A DNA stretch of 64,000 nt from positions 1 to 64,000 of the forward strand of contig NZ_BAABRU010000001.1 in the NCBI RefSeq assembly GCF_039545135.1, in the 5' to 3' direction. The notes under the pieces are model-generated. The model saw nothing but the letters and a program-made list of their open reading frames with translations. It did no database searches and was not told where the DNA came from. This document shows positions 35,063-43,539 of this stretch, piece by piece. Positions within the stretch are counted from its first letter, which is position 1; every line of letters starts with the position of its first letter. This DNA comes from Herpetosiphon gulosus. Lineage in GTDB: Bacteria; Chloroflexota; Chloroflexia; Chloroflexales; Herpetosiphonaceae. The position numbers were made by a program, and so were the translations under genes.

Positions 35063-35697
35063 GTTTTCGTAACACTCAGCCATCGTCATCTCAGTCTGCT
35101 CCATCATCGCCGCCAACCACTCCTGCCCCAACTATGCAATTACCCGAACTGTTGCAAGCCTCGATTGCCTTGGCTGGCAAGCCCAGCGAGCCGCCCTTTG
35201 GCCTGGTGCGTGGGCGTGGCTCACTCAAAAATGCCTTAATCTATGTTGCGATTGGAGCATTTGTCAGTGGCATTTTGATCCTAGTAATTGGCCTACTGAT
35301 TTATCATTTTCCGGCTCGACTGGCTGGTCAAAGCTTGCTGATCAATGTGCTTGGACATACGGCAGGCTTTGCGGCCTTGATTTCATTTATTGCCCAGCGC
35401 CAGCGTTTGAGTTTTCGCCAACGTGATGAATTTGCAACGGCCTTAGCCATGGCTTGGTCGCCAAGTATGCTCGTGATTGGTGGTATTTTCTATTTGCTCG
35501 GTGGATTTATTAGCTTTGTTGGCAACCTTGGCAACCTAGCGTTGAGTTTGCTCTTTATGGCCGCTGCCTTGAAGGCGTTGCGTGTATTGTTCTCCAAGCC
35601 TTACGAAGAAACATTTGTGAGTGTTGGTTATAGTCTGTTGCTTTATAATTTAATTCTGAGCTTCGTAACCTATATTGTGGTACAACTCTTTGTTTGA
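35059..35697 (+). CDS. Yip1-like integral membrane protein
   Basis: The 212-residue protein begins MSFRNTQPSSSQSAPSSPPT, a Ser/Pro-rich cytosolic segment of about 40 residues. It then has about five hydrophobic helices (IYVAIGAFVSGILILVIGLL; ALISFI; MLVIGGIFYLLGGFISF; LALSLLFMAA; YSLLLYNLILSF). The fold resembles Yip1-domain proteins but the match is weak. GGAGG precedes ATG 35059, which overlaps the GT4 stop as ATGA. The function is unknown. Confidence 0.65.
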   Translation: MSFRNTQPSSSQSAPSSPPTTPAPTMQLPELLQASIALAGKPSEPPFGLVRGRGSLKNALIYVAIGAFVSGILILVIGLLIYHFPARLAGQSLLINVLGHTAGFAALISFIAQRQRLSFRQRDEFATALAMAWSPSMLVIGGIFYLLGGFISFVGNLGNLALSLLFMAAALKALRVLFSKPYEETFVSVGYSLLLYNLILSFVTYIVVQLFV

Positions 35698-36466
35698 CAT
35701 AACCGATGATTTAGGGCGTTTGCTGCGCTTCGAGCGTGTGCCACAGCGAATTGTCTCGTTAGTGCCAAGCTTGACCGAGTACTTATTTTGGTTGGGTTTG
35801 GCTGAGCAAATTGTGGGCATTACCGATTATTGTATTGTGCCTGCTGAACAAGTGGCAACAGTGCCCAAAGTACGGGGCACCAAAAATCCTAATCGCGAGC
35901 AGATTATTGGGCTGGCTCCAGATTTGATCATCGCCAATAAGGAAGAAAACCGTCAGCGTGATATTGCAGCACTCGAAGCGGCGGGCTTGACGATTTACGT
36001 GAGCGATATTGAAAGCGTGCAGCAAGCCATGATTACCTTGCCCAAATTGGCAGGAATCTTTGGGCGAGCTGAACAAGCTAATTGGTTGATTGCGGCGATT
36101 CAGGCTGAACTGGCCCTGAAGCCAACCACACACCAACGGGTAGCCACGGCAATTTGGCGCGACCCTTGGATGTGGGTTGGTCAAGCGACTTATGCCGCCG
36201 ATTTGCTGGCCTGCTGCGGTGCTAGCAATTGCTTGGCTGATCCAGCGGGGCGCTATCCACGTTTGGAGTTGGCTGAAATTGCGGCCTTGCAACCAGATCG
36301 CATTTTACTGCCCGACGAACCATATCCATTCAGCCAAGCCGATGCTGACGAATTGCAAGGCTTGGCGGCACGAATTGATTGCTGCGATGGTCAATTATTG
36401 ACGTGGTATGGCCCACGCATTCCCCTCGCCTTACAAACCTATCGGCGTTTGTTGCAAACTGAGTAA
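35675..36466 (+). CDS. BtuF-like periplasmic-binding-fold protein
   Basis: The 263-residue protein has the helical-backbone metal/cobalamin-receptor fold: RIVSLVPSLTEYLFWLGLAEQIVGITDYC, GTKNPNREQIIGLAPDLIIANKEENR, and later LELAEIAALQPDRILLPDEPYPF. The 5' end overlaps the Yip1-like gene by 23 nt, and the start is uncertain (TTG 35675 or 35690). No signal peptide or lipobox is visible, so as drawn it would be cytoplasmic, unusual for a transporter receptor. No permease or ATPase lies beside it. Confidence 0.75.
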   Translation: MWYNSLFDITDDLGRLLRFERVPQRIVSLVPSLTEYLFWLGLAEQIVGITDYCIVPAEQVATVPKVRGTKNPNREQIIGLAPDLIIANKEENRQRDIAALEAAGLTIYVSDIESVQQAMITLPKLAGIFGRAEQANWLIAAIQAELALKPTTHQRVATAIWRDPWMWVGQATYAADLLACCGASNCLADPAGRYPRLELAEIAALQPDRILLPDEPYPFSQADADELQGLAARIDCCDGQLLTWYGPRIPLALQTYRRLLQTE

Positions 36467-36469
36467 GTT

Positions 36470-36832
36470 TTAGTTGACGTGAGTAGCTTGCCGCGCTTTG
36501 GTCGTGGCAACTGCCTCGCGATATTCTTGGCCCCAATCACGCATCAAAAACAAAATTGGCCGCAAACTTTCGCCAAAATCGGTCAGCGCATATTCGACCC
36601 GTGGTGGCACTTCGGGGTAGACGGTGCGTGTAATTACCCCATCGGCCTCAAGTTCACGCAATTGTAGAGTTAACATACGCTGAGTAATTGATGGCAAGAA
36701 GCGTTGCAATTGGCTAAATCGCTTCTTGCCATCGCACAGATGAAACAAAATCACACACTTCCACTTACCACCAATTACCGCAATTGTCGCCTCAACCGGA
36801 CATGAATAGCCTGATTCAAAATTGTGACACAT
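36470..36832 (-). CDS. HxlR family transcriptional regulator
   Basis: This is a 120-residue winged-helix regulator, start ATG 36832 (MCHNFESGYSCPVEATIAVI) with AAGGG upstream. HxlR hallmarks are GGKWKCVILFHLCDGKKRFSQLQRFLP, ITQRMLTLQLRELEADGVI and YPEVPPRVEYALTDFG. Cysteines at 2, 11, 24 and 31 could sense thiol stress, as in related QorR and YodB regulators. It is divergent from a quinone oxidoreductase with a shared palindrome between. The convergent BtuF-like gene ends 4 nt away. Confidence 0.9.
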   Translation of the reverse strand: MCHNFESGYSCPVEATIAVIGGKWKCVILFHLCDGKKRFSQLQRFLPSITQRMLTLQLRELEADGVITRTVYPEVPPRVEYALTDFGESLRPILFLMRDWGQEYREAVATTKARQATHVN

Positions 36833-36862
36833 ACGATTTATCCCTTTGGAATCCAATAGTAT

Positions 36863-36924
36863 CAATTTTGTTAGTACCCGACAAAATTGTGCGTTCTTGT
36901 AAAAATCATAGCACGCTTTATACT
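36863..36924 (+). promoter_or_regulatory. Operator palindrome and promoter between HxlR and oxidoreductase
   Basis: CAATTTTGT (36863-36871) and ACAAAATTG (36881-36889) form a 9-bp inverted repeat with a 9-nt spacer, a good site for a dimeric HxlR protein. It is followed by TTGTAA (36897-36902) and TATACT (36919-36924), 16 nt apart, reading toward the oxidoreductase. The operator sits just upstream of the -35. Confidence 0.6.
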
Positions 36925-36966
36925 AAGCGCAAAGCAATATTTGTATAGATGGAAGGATATCTGGAT

Positions 36967-37905
36967 ATGGCGACGATGAAGGCAATTCAAATTAATCGGT
37001 ATGGCGGCGTTGACGAATTAGTGCAGGCAGAAATTGCTCGGCCTGAGCCTGCGGCAGATCAAGTGTTAATTAAAGTTCATGCAATTGGGATTAATCCGGT
37101 TGATTATAAAGTGCGTTCAGGCATGATCGCCTTTTTCGAAGAGCAAGCTTTTCCGGTGGTGCTTGGTTGGGATGTAGCGGGCACAATTGCTGCTGTTGGC
37201 TCGAATGTTAGCCAATGGCAGCTTGGCGATGAAGTTTATGGTATGGTCAATTTTCCTACTCCAAGCGGTGCGTATGCTGAATATGTGGTAGCTCCAGCGC
37301 TTGAAGTTGCTGCCAAACCCCAAAGCCTAAGTTTTGAAGAAGCCGCAGCCGTGCCATTGGTGACCTTGACTGCTTGGCAGGCCTTTGATGTTGTTGGTTT
37401 GCAGGCTAGTGATCGGGTGCTCGTGCATGCGGCGGCTGGCGGCGTTGGCCATGTGGCAGTGCAATTGGCCAAATTACGCGGAGCGCATGTGATTGCTACG
37501 GCTTCGGCTCGTAATGAAGGCTTTGTGAGCGAATTGGGCGTTGATCAATTTGTTGATTATACTGCTGCGCCATTTGAGCAACAAATTTCGCCAGTTGATG
37601 TGGTGTTTGATACAGTTGGCGGCGAAGTCCAAGCGCGTTCGTATGCAGTGTTAAAACCTCAAGCTGGCTTGGTAACAATTGTTGGTTCGCCACCTGCCGA
37701 TTTGGCCGCAGCCCACGCCGGTAAAAGCTTGAGCCATCTTGTTCAGGCCAATCAAGCCCAGTTAACTGAGATTGCCAAATTGATCGATAGCCAACAATTG
37801 CGGGTTGAAGTTGAGCAAGTCTACGATTTCACGGCCATGGCAGCGGCCCACGAACGCATGCAAAGTAGTCGGGTGCGCGGCAAAATTGTGGTAAAAGTGA
37901 GCTAA
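36967..37905 (+). CDS. NADP-dependent quinone oxidoreductase (zinc-type MDR family)
   Basis: This is a 312-residue medium-chain reductase. ATG 36967 (MATMKAIQINRYGGVDELVQ) has AAGGA 9 nt upstream; the frame also has ATG 36949. It has GHxxG-less GroES-like N-terminal elements (VHAIGINPVDYKVRSG, VLGWDVAGTIAAVGSNVSQW) and the NADPH site VLVHAAAGGVGHVAVQLAK (about residues 146-164). Zinc-ligand cysteines are absent, as in quinone oxidoreductases. It is probably repressed by the divergent HxlR protein and induced by quinone or electrophile stress. Confidence 0.9.
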   Translation: MATMKAIQINRYGGVDELVQAEIARPEPAADQVLIKVHAIGINPVDYKVRSGMIAFFEEQAFPVVLGWDVAGTIAAVGSNVSQWQLGDEVYGMVNFPTPSGAYAEYVVAPALEVAAKPQSLSFEEAAAVPLVTLTAWQAFDVVGLQASDRVLVHAAAGGVGHVAVQLAKLRGAHVIATASARNEGFVSELGVDQFVDYTAAPFEQQISPVDVVFDTVGGEVQARSYAVLKPQAGLVTIVGSPPADLAAAHAGKSLSHLVQANQAQLTEIAKLIDSQQLRVEVEQVYDFTAMAAAHERMQSSRVRGKIVVKVS

Positions 37906-37918
37906 ATTAAGGTGTGTG

Positions 37919-37949
37919 TTGGCAGATAGTCCTAGTTGCTATCTGCCAA
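37919..37949 (+). terminator. Hairpin after the quinone oxidoreductase gene
   Basis: TTGGCAGATAG (37919-37929) pairs with CTATCTGCCAA (37939-37949), 11 bp, 14 nt after the stop. There is no T-run, so it is a weak candidate terminator. Confidence 0.45.
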
Positions 37950-38058
37950 GTGCTGCCAAGCCATCTAGTACTAACTTCCCATTTCCATGTTGCAGATTGT
38001 TGAGTGTTTTCTTATACTTAGGGCTATCTGCACTAATTATTTGGGAGGTCGATCGACA

Positions 38059-39129
38059 ATGGCAACACGCTTTAGAGCCTCGCTATTAGGGATACTCTTG
38101 CTGATTGGAATCGGTTTACAAGGCTGGGTTCGCCCGCAAGCACCTAATGCGCCAACGGTTTTGAATGAGAATTTTGATTCATTCAACGATGTCTTGGCTA
38201 GTGGTTGGGTAATTGTGAATGGTAGTGAACCAATCAACAATGACAATTCAGATCATAATCGCTGGAAACAAGGCCGTTCCAATAACAATAATATGGATTC
38301 TCACTCTGGTGCTGCTAATTCATATGCAGGCTCATCTTGGGAGGCATCGAACTTTGATACTGGTGCGATTGTTAGCAATTGGCTGTTGACTCCCCCACTT
38401 TTACTCGAAAATGGTAAAACCGTTTCATTTTGGACTCGATCACTTGGTTGTTCAGGTGGACCAGATCGTTTAGATATTCGCTATAGCACCGCTGGAACAA
38501 GTACGAATGTTGCCACAGGCAATAACACTGGTAATTTCTCAAACCAGCTTGGTCGAATTAATCCTGATCAGGAATTTGGTCATGATGCTGATGGGAGTGA
38601 TGGCTATCCTTGTAACGACTGGGCACAGTTTAGCTATACGTTAAGTGGGCTTAATCAACCAACCATTGGTCGGATTGGTTTCCGCCATTATATTGTCAAT
38701 ACGGCAAGCCGTGGTCTGTATATTGGAATCGATGATTTTAGCTATTCAGGTGATTTGGGCGGGGATACTCCAACACCAATTACCCATACTCCAACGGCGA
38801 CCGCAACTAATACGGCTACTGCTACCGCCACGCCAACGAGTACAACAACCAGTACTCCAACCTCAACTAGCACGCGCACGCCAACCAATACCGCAACCAA
38901 CACGCCAACCAACACCCCAACTAATACCCGTACCCCAACCAATACCCCAACGGGTACGCCACCAACGCCAACCTTTACCAATACGCCAACCCGCACCCCA
39001 ACCAATACGCCGACGAACACCCCAACTCGTACCCCAACCAATACACCAACGCGCACGCCAACTGCGACCTCTGTGCCTCAGACTCCGGTCTACAAGGTCT
39101 ATATGTGTCCTGTCCAATATGATGGCTAA
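38059..39129 (+). CDS. Secreted protein with choice-of-anchor-J-like domain and Thr-Pro linker
   Basis: ATG 38059 follows GGGAGG and gives 356 residues. A signal peptide ([20 protein letters not shown]) ends near residue 30. Residues about 35-235 look like a jelly-roll carbohydrate or adhesin domain ([53 protein letters not shown]). From about 240 to 340 the chain is a low-complexity [11 protein letters not shown] linker. It ends [13 protein letters not shown], like the start of a C-terminal module that was cut short. It is probably exported to the cell surface. The function is unknown. Confidence 0.82.
   Translation: MATRFRASLLGILLLIGIGLQGWVRPQAPNAPTVLNENFDSFNDVLASGWVIVNGSEPINNDNSDHNRWKQGRSNNNNMDSHSGAANSYAGSSWEASNFDTGAIVSNWLLTPPLLLENGKTVSFWTRSLGCSGGPDRLDIRYSTAGTSTNVATGNNTGNFSNQLGRINPDQEFGHDADGSDGYPCNDWAQFSYTLSGLNQPTIGRIGFRHYIVNTASRGLYIGIDDFSYSGDLGGDTPTPITHTPTATATNTATATATPTSTTTSTPTSTSTRTPTNTATNTPTNTPTNTRTPTNTPTGTPPTPTFTNTPTRTPTNTPTNTPTRTPTNTPTRTPTATSVPQTPVYKVYMCPVQYDG
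38760..39070. repeat. Thr-Pro coding microrepeat
   Basis: Tandem 12-18 nt units of the form ACNCCAACCAAYACN encode (T-P-T-N/R) repeats. The units vary at third positions, so this is an old or selected repeat. It is prone to slippage and can be mistaken for a CRISPR-like array, which it is not. Confidence 0.85.
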
Positions 39130-39142
39130 AGGAAGTTAATCG

Positions 39143-39179
39143 AAATCCCCGTGAGATCACTGTGATCTCACGGGGATTT
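39143..39179. terminator. Bidirectional terminator
   Basis: AAATCCCCGTGAGATCAC (39143-39160) pairs perfectly with its complement at 39162-39179, an 18-bp stem, flanked by A and T runs on both sides. It serves the two convergent genes ending at 39129 and 39191. Confidence 0.9.
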
Positions 39180-39190
39180 TGGTGCGGAGT

Positions 39191-40354
39191 TTAGGCTTTG
39201 ATTTTGAGCAATAACGTTTCGTGGGGTTGAATGCGGGTTTGCCAAGCTTCGCCAAATTCAGCAATATCTTCCTGTGCCCACAAGTTGCGCACTGATTTAG
39301 GTGTATCCAACAGGCCAATATCGCTGGCTCGCAAGGTTAAATCGCTGCCAATTGCGCCACGATTAATCAAGGCAACCGCCAATGAGCCATCAGCAAGCGG
39401 TTTTTTCCAAACTTCGCAAGTGCCAGTTTGTTTCACGCGCCGTCCAGCAATCCCCAAACTATCTTGGTTGACGGCCAAAACTTCGCGATTGGTCAATAAA
39501 CTGGTGGTGTCCCGATCCATATTGCGGATATCACAGCCAATCATCAAGGGCGAGCAGGCGATTGTCCACAATGACATATGGGTTTGATATTCGATGAATG
39601 ATAAGCCGCCGCCGGAGATTTGACCCTTGCCTTTCAACCCAACCACCAGCATATCCAAATCGTTCCAAGCATCGGGGCCAGCGTATTCGGCCAAATTGGC
39701 GGCAATATCAATCGCTGTATCAACCCCTACACCATAATATTTGTGCGGCGCAACCCAAATATCAACCCAGCTATCGAAAATATCGCCAGTTACCCGCCAC
39801 ATATGCCCACCAACTGAGCGACCCCAGAGCTGCGGGCTGCGGCCACCCCACTCACACAGCGAGTAGAGAAATTGACGCTTGGTTTTGCGTAAAGCCTCGC
39901 CCATACGGCTGTAACGGTCGATCGCGGTGGCTTGGTCGGTGGGCGCAAAACAAAAATCATATTTGAGGAAATCGATGCCCCACGAAGCCCACAATTGGGC
40001 ATCTTGCTCCTCGAAGCCAAAGCTGCCAGGATAGCTGGCGCAAGTCAGATGCGCCGCATCGGAGTAGATGCCAATTTTCAAGCCAAGGCTATGCACATAA
40101 TCGGCTAGTGCTTTGATCCCGCTGGGGAATTTTTCGGGGTCGGCAACCAAATCGCCATTGCCATCACGGCCAACTTTGGTTGACCAGCAATCATCGATCA
40201 CAACATAGTTATAACCACAATCCTTGAGGCCTGAGCTAACCAGCACGTCAGCAGTGGCACGGACTGAATCTTCATGAATCGTACTACCAAACATGTTCCA
40301 CGAGTTCCAACCCATTGGGGGCGTAGGTGCGAGAGGCTGTTCTGAAGTCGTCAT
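39191..40354 (-). CDS. GH27 alpha-galactosidase
   Basis: This enzyme releases terminal alpha-galactose from oligosaccharides. ATG 40354 (MTTSEQPLAPTPPMGWNSWN) follows GGAG and gives 387 residues. GH27 features are PPMGWNSWNMFG, YVVIDDCW, the nucleophile Asp133 in FLKYDFCF, and WRVTGDIFDSW with the acid/base Asp. A C-terminal beta-sandwich follows. No signal peptide is visible, so it is probably cytoplasmic. Galactokinase at 22905 could use its product. An upstream ATG at 40366 is possible. Confidence 0.93.
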   Translation of the reverse strand: MTTSEQPLAPTPPMGWNSWNMFGSTIHEDSVRATADVLVSSGLKDCGYNYVVIDDCWSTKVGRDGNGDLVADPEKFPSGIKALADYVHSLGLKIGIYSDAAHLTCASYPGSFGFEEQDAQLWASWGIDFLKYDFCFAPTDQATAIDRYSRMGEALRKTKRQFLYSLCEWGGRSPQLWGRSVGGHMWRVTGDIFDSWVDIWVAPHKYYGVGVDTAIDIAANLAEYAGPDAWNDLDMLVVGLKGKGQISGGGLSFIEYQTHMSLWTIACSPLMIGCDIRNMDRDTTSLLTNREVLAVNQDSLGIAGRRVKQTGTCEVWKKPLADGSLAVALINRGAIGSDLTLRASDIGLLDTPKSVRNLWAQEDIAEFGEAWQTRIQPHETLLLKIKA

Positions 40355-40465
40355 ACATTTCTCCATGTGGTCAGGGTCGTTCCTTACCATTCGATCATTG
40401 TAGGTTGCCAGCTTAGCCAATGTCAAAGCTTTTCATGGATAATATTTTTAGAGTTTTAACCTGAT

Positions 40466-40493
40466 TTGACAATACCATACAGTATGGTATGTT
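40466..40493 (+). promoter_or_regulatory. TetR-type operator inside a sigma-70 promoter
   Basis: ATACCATAC-A-GTATGGTAT (40472-40490) is a perfect 9-bp-arm palindrome. It lies exactly between TTGACA (40466-40471) and TATGTT (40488-40493), with a 16-nt spacer. A bound repressor would exclude RNA polymerase. The next gene is a TetR regulator, so autorepression is likely. Confidence 0.75.
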
Positions 40494-40519
40494 TTAGTTG
40501 TGGCATAACGGAGGCCCAT

Positions 40520-41143
40520 ATGGCGCGAGTACGACGTGAGGATTGGTTGCACCATGGCTTGAGCATTCTCAGCAGCGAATCGGTGGCGGCCTTGACGATT
40601 GAGCGTTTAACCACCGATTTGGGCGTAACCAAAGGCTCGTTCTATCATCATTTTGGGGGTTGGCCAAGCTACAAAACGGCGCTGTTGCAGCAATTCGAGC
40701 AACAAGACACCTTGGATGTGATTCAGCACTTGGCGGGCTATAACGACCCAGCCCAAAAATTACGTGCTTTGTTCGATTTGCTGACGATTGTGGCAATTTA
40801 TGCCGCCAACGACCCATGGGATGTGGAGATTGCCATGCGTGGTTGGGCCGCAACCGACCTAGAGGTTCGGGCCATGATCGAACGCATCGATCACTTACGG
40901 GTGAGTTTTGTGGCCGAACTCTGTAGCGCAATCACTGGCGATCCTGAGCGCGGTTTATTAATGGCCCAACACGGCTATAGCATTTTACTGGGCGCTATTT
41001 TGATGCAGCCAATGTTGCCAATGGCCCGTTTACGCCAAATTTATGACGAATTTTTACGTTTGTATGCAATTCCAGGAGGCTCCGATGTCGATCACGCAGC
41101 ACCCAATTCTGGCCCCACTGATCGCCCAAGCGAATCATGTTGA
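40520..41143 (+). CDS. TetR family transcriptional regulator
   Basis: ATG 40520 (MARVRREDWLHHGLSILSSE) follows GGAGG and gives 207 residues. The N-terminal helix-turn-helix reads ALTIERLTTDLGVTKGSFYHHFGGWPSYKTALL, the TetR signature. The rest is a helical ligand domain with no close assignment. A palindromic operator overlaps its own promoter. The end overlaps the next gene by 59 nt, so the operon is co-expressed. Confidence 0.92.
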   Translation: MARVRREDWLHHGLSILSSESVAALTIERLTTDLGVTKGSFYHHFGGWPSYKTALLQQFEQQDTLDVIQHLAGYNDPAQKLRALFDLLTIVAIYAANDPWDVEIAMRGWAATDLEVRAMIERIDHLRVSFVAELCSAITGDPERGLLMAQHGYSILLGAILMQPMLPMARLRQIYDEFLRLYAIPGGSDVDHAAPNSGPTDRPSESC

Positions 41144-41606
41144 TGTTAAAACACGCCAAATTCATACAACCCAGCCTGAGCAGGAGTTACGCCGTTTTAT
41201 TGCAGCCATGATCGGCTATAACCCGCGTTGGATGCAACGTTTATATGCGATTCGTTGGGGCTTTGTGCGCTTATTGGGCATGCGCCAACATGGTGTGCCC
41301 AGCTCAAACCAACTAAAACCTGAGCAAGTGCCAATGCAAGCTGGCCAAAACTTGGGCTTTTTCAAGGTTACAGCCGCTGCCGAAGGCCAATATTTAGTGG
41401 CCTCAGCCAGCGAATCGCATCTGACCGCTTGGTTGGCGATTGTGCTAGAGCCGCTTGGTGGAGCCAATTACAACTTGCATACGGTCACAATTGTGCGCTA
41501 TCACGCTTGGACGGGGCCAGTCTACTTTAATGTGATTCGGCCATTTCATCATATCGTGGTCAATCAGATGATCAAAGCTGGTTTGGCGGGTCAACCAACA
41601 GCCTAG
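41085..41606 (+). CDS. DUF2867-like protein
   Basis: The 173-residue protein starts at ATG 41085 (MSITQHPILAPLIAQANHVD) with AGGAGG ahead, inside the 3' end of the TetR gene. It resembles DUF2867, with a final VTIVRYHAWTGPVYFNVIRPFHHIVVNQMIK typical of that lipocalin- or START-like fold. There is no signal peptide. The function is unknown. The TetR protein probably controls it, and two small membrane proteins follow. Confidence 0.75.
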   Translation: MSITQHPILAPLIAQANHVDVKTRQIHTTQPEQELRRFIAAMIGYNPRWMQRLYAIRWGFVRLLGMRQHGVPSSNQLKPEQVPMQAGQNLGFFKVTAAAEGQYLVASASESHLTAWLAIVLEPLGGANYNLHTVTIVRYHAWTGPVYFNVIRPFHHIVVNQMIKAGLAGQPTA

Positions 41607-41615
41607 GAGCAAATG

Positions 41616-42011
41616 ATGCTAGCACGAACAACAATTGTAGGCTTAATTGGTGGGGCAACGGCATTGATTCATGGAGTTGGCGGCCAATTAACTGGGATTC
41701 AAGCCATGAACCAAACTAGCTTGGCAGCCAGCCCACGCCTAGAACTTTTAGCAACTTGGCATATGATCACAATCCATCTTGGATACTTGGCCTATCAAGT
41801 TTGGCGTTTAGAGCAACACCCACAACCGCTTGATCAAGCACGGCTGATCGTTGGGCAATATTTGGCTTATAGCCTATTGTGGCTAGGGCTGAATTTGTTG
41901 GCTGGTCAGCTTTGGTTGGCTCCACAATGGTTATTATTAGCGGCATTGGCAGGGCTAACATGGTGGGCTACGCCACGGAAAAATCAACGTATCCAAGGAG
42001 TCCATCAATGA
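41616..42011 (+). CDS. Small four-helix membrane protein
   Basis: The 131-residue hydrophobic protein has four predicted helices (TTIVGLIGGATALIHGVGG; LLATWHMITIHLGYLAYQVW; YLAYSLLWLGLNLLAGQLW; WLLLAALAGLTWWA). ATG 41616 is 6 nt from AGGAG; ATG 41613 is only 3 nt away. Histidines in helices 1 and 2 could bind a metal or cofactor, but no family was recognised. It overlaps the next gene by 4 nt. Confidence 0.65.
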   Translation: MLARTTIVGLIGGATALIHGVGGQLTGIQAMNQTSLAASPRLELLATWHMITIHLGYLAYQVWRLEQHPQPLDQARLIVGQYLAYSLLWLGLNLLAGQLWLAPQWLLLAALAGLTWWATPRKNQRIQGVHQ

Positions 42012-42421
42012 AAACTGGCTTTTTTGGCAAGCTCAGCGCTTGGATTTTTATCCTCGTTGGGGTTGGGCACACCCATTTTCAGCTATTTGAAACCTCGGCT
42101 AATTCAAACGCTGCGGCTAGTTTGCAACAAATTCAGGTGCAATTGCCAGCGGCCCAACGCACCATGCTCGAACTCAATACCGGCTTTTCCTTGGCGATGG
42201 GTTATTTGCTGATTGTCTATGGTGGCCTAAATTTGCTGATTATGTGGGCTTTGGGCAATGATACAGTTCGCTTGCGCTCGATCTGGCGGTTTAATAGTGC
42301 CGTTTCGTTGGGCTTGGCACTACTTTCGTTGCGCTACTTTTTCATCTTTCCTAGTGGCTCGTTTACGATCACCACGGTTTTGTATGCCTTGGCCAGTCGC
42401 CAAGCTCGCAAAATAGCCTAA
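42008..42421 (+). CDS. Small membrane protein, possibly LIC_13387-like
   Basis: The 137-residue protein has four hydrophobic segments, beginning MKTGFFGKLSAWIFILVGVGHTHF, with LNTGFSLAMGYLLIVYGGLNLLIMW in the middle. The arrangement resembles small uncharacterised membrane proteins sometimes called LIC_13387 family, which I cannot confirm. AAGGAG lies upstream and it is translationally coupled (ATGA) to the preceding gene. It is the last gene of the TetR operon. Confidence 0.65.
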   Translation: MKTGFFGKLSAWIFILVGVGHTHFQLFETSANSNAAASLQQIQVQLPAAQRTMLELNTGFSLAMGYLLIVYGGLNLLIMWALGNDTVRLRSIWRFNSAVSLGLALLSLRYFFIFPSGSFTITTVLYALASRQARKIA

Positions 42422-42480
42422 ATCCATCGTAGGGCTGAAACGTTGGCCAAAAAATCAAGTATAGTTAGCACGATTAGATG

Positions 42481-42513
42481 CCAAGATCGACGAGAGCGAT
42501 CTTGGATTTTTAG
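42481..42513 (+). terminator. Terminator between the TetR operon and the first lipoprotein
   Basis: CCAAGATCG (42481-42489) pairs with CGATCTTGG (42497-42505) and is followed by ATTTTTAG. It is 60 nt after the previous stop and ends about 18 nt before the next ATG. It could terminate the TetR operon or, if transcription starts at the nearby TATAGT, act as an attenuator. Confidence 0.75.
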
Positions 42514-42531
42514 TGCAATTGAGGCCGCTTT

Positions 42532-43485
42532 ATGCTACGACGGATGTTGGTATTGTTGGTATTGGTTGGGTTAGTCGCTTGTGGTACGAATGAGCAAACC
42601 GCCACCAACAGCGAAAGCTTGACGCTTAAATTAAATGTTCAGCCAAATCAAACCTATCGTTATACATCAACCCAAGTGCAGCATACCACCCAAAGTATGT
42701 TTGGCACTGAGCAAACTCAAGTTACCACGGCGACGATGGTGATGCAACAAAACGTGATTTCAGTCTCACCCGAAGGCGAAACAGTACTCCAAATTATCAT
42801 CGATTCAATGCGAGTTGAAAGCCAAGTTGAAGATGAGACCGTTATCTATGATTCAACCGATGCTTCGACAACTCTTGATTCACCAGAGTTCGCCCAATTT
42901 GCTGGCATGACCGGCCAACCAATCACGATTACCTTAAGCCCAGAAGCTGCTGTTAACAAGATCGAAGGCATCGATCAACTGATCAACAAGATGCTTGGCG
43001 ATACTGAAATTACGACCGAAGTTGCTATGATGCGCGATATGTTGACTAAAACGTTTGAGCAAAGCTATGCCAAGGGTACAATTATTCCTTTTGCTGGCAA
43101 GCCTATGGTCATTGGCGATTCATGGCAAGATGTAACCGACCTGAATTTGCAAATTTTCTCGATGGTTTTGACCAATACCTATACCTTGAAAGAACGTAAC
43201 GCAGGTTTGGCAACCTTCGATCTGACTGGCGATTTTGCGCTTGGTGAATTCAACTTCCCTGGTTTGATGGAACAAGAAAATATCAAAATGTCGATTGAAA
43301 CTGGCGAAAATGGCAATACCCAAACGGGTGTTGTGGTCATTGATGAAAAAACTGGTATGTTGAAATCGAATGTCTTTGACCAAACCATGGAAATGATTAT
43401 CAAGATCGAAGGCGAAGATGCAGGTCAATCACTAACCATGCCAATCAAACAGCAAATTCATATGGATGTCCAATTGCAACCATAA
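42532..43485 (+). CDS. Lipoprotein, DUF6263-like
   Basis: The 317-residue protein starts MLRRMLVLLVLVGLVACGTN, where Cys17 in LVAC is a lipobox. It should be lipid-anchored outside the cytoplasmic membrane. The mature part is beta-rich (LTLKLNVQPNQTYRYTSTQ, GETVLQIIIDSMRVESQV, GKPMVIGDSWQD) and resembles DUF6263. The exact role is unknown. TGAGG lies ahead of the ATG. Confidence 0.75.
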   Translation: MLRRMLVLLVLVGLVACGTNEQTATNSESLTLKLNVQPNQTYRYTSTQVQHTTQSMFGTEQTQVTTATMVMQQNVISVSPEGETVLQIIIDSMRVESQVEDETVIYDSTDASTTLDSPEFAQFAGMTGQPITITLSPEAAVNKIEGIDQLINKMLGDTEITTEVAMMRDMLTKTFEQSYAKGTIIPFAGKPMVIGDSWQDVTDLNLQIFSMVLTNTYTLKERNAGLATFDLTGDFALGEFNFPGLMEQENIKMSIETGENGNTQTGVVVIDEKTGMLKSNVFDQTMEMIIKIEGEDAGQSLTMPIKQQIHMDVQLQP

Positions 43486-43539
43486 CATCAGCTTTTTCTC
43501 AGATGCGATTAAGTTGGCTATCGTGGTGAATCGATCGGG

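Noticed and set aside
38760-39070. Possible CRISPR array
   Set aside because: The units are contiguous 12-18 nt Thr-Pro codons with no spacers, and lie in frame in a secreted protein gene.
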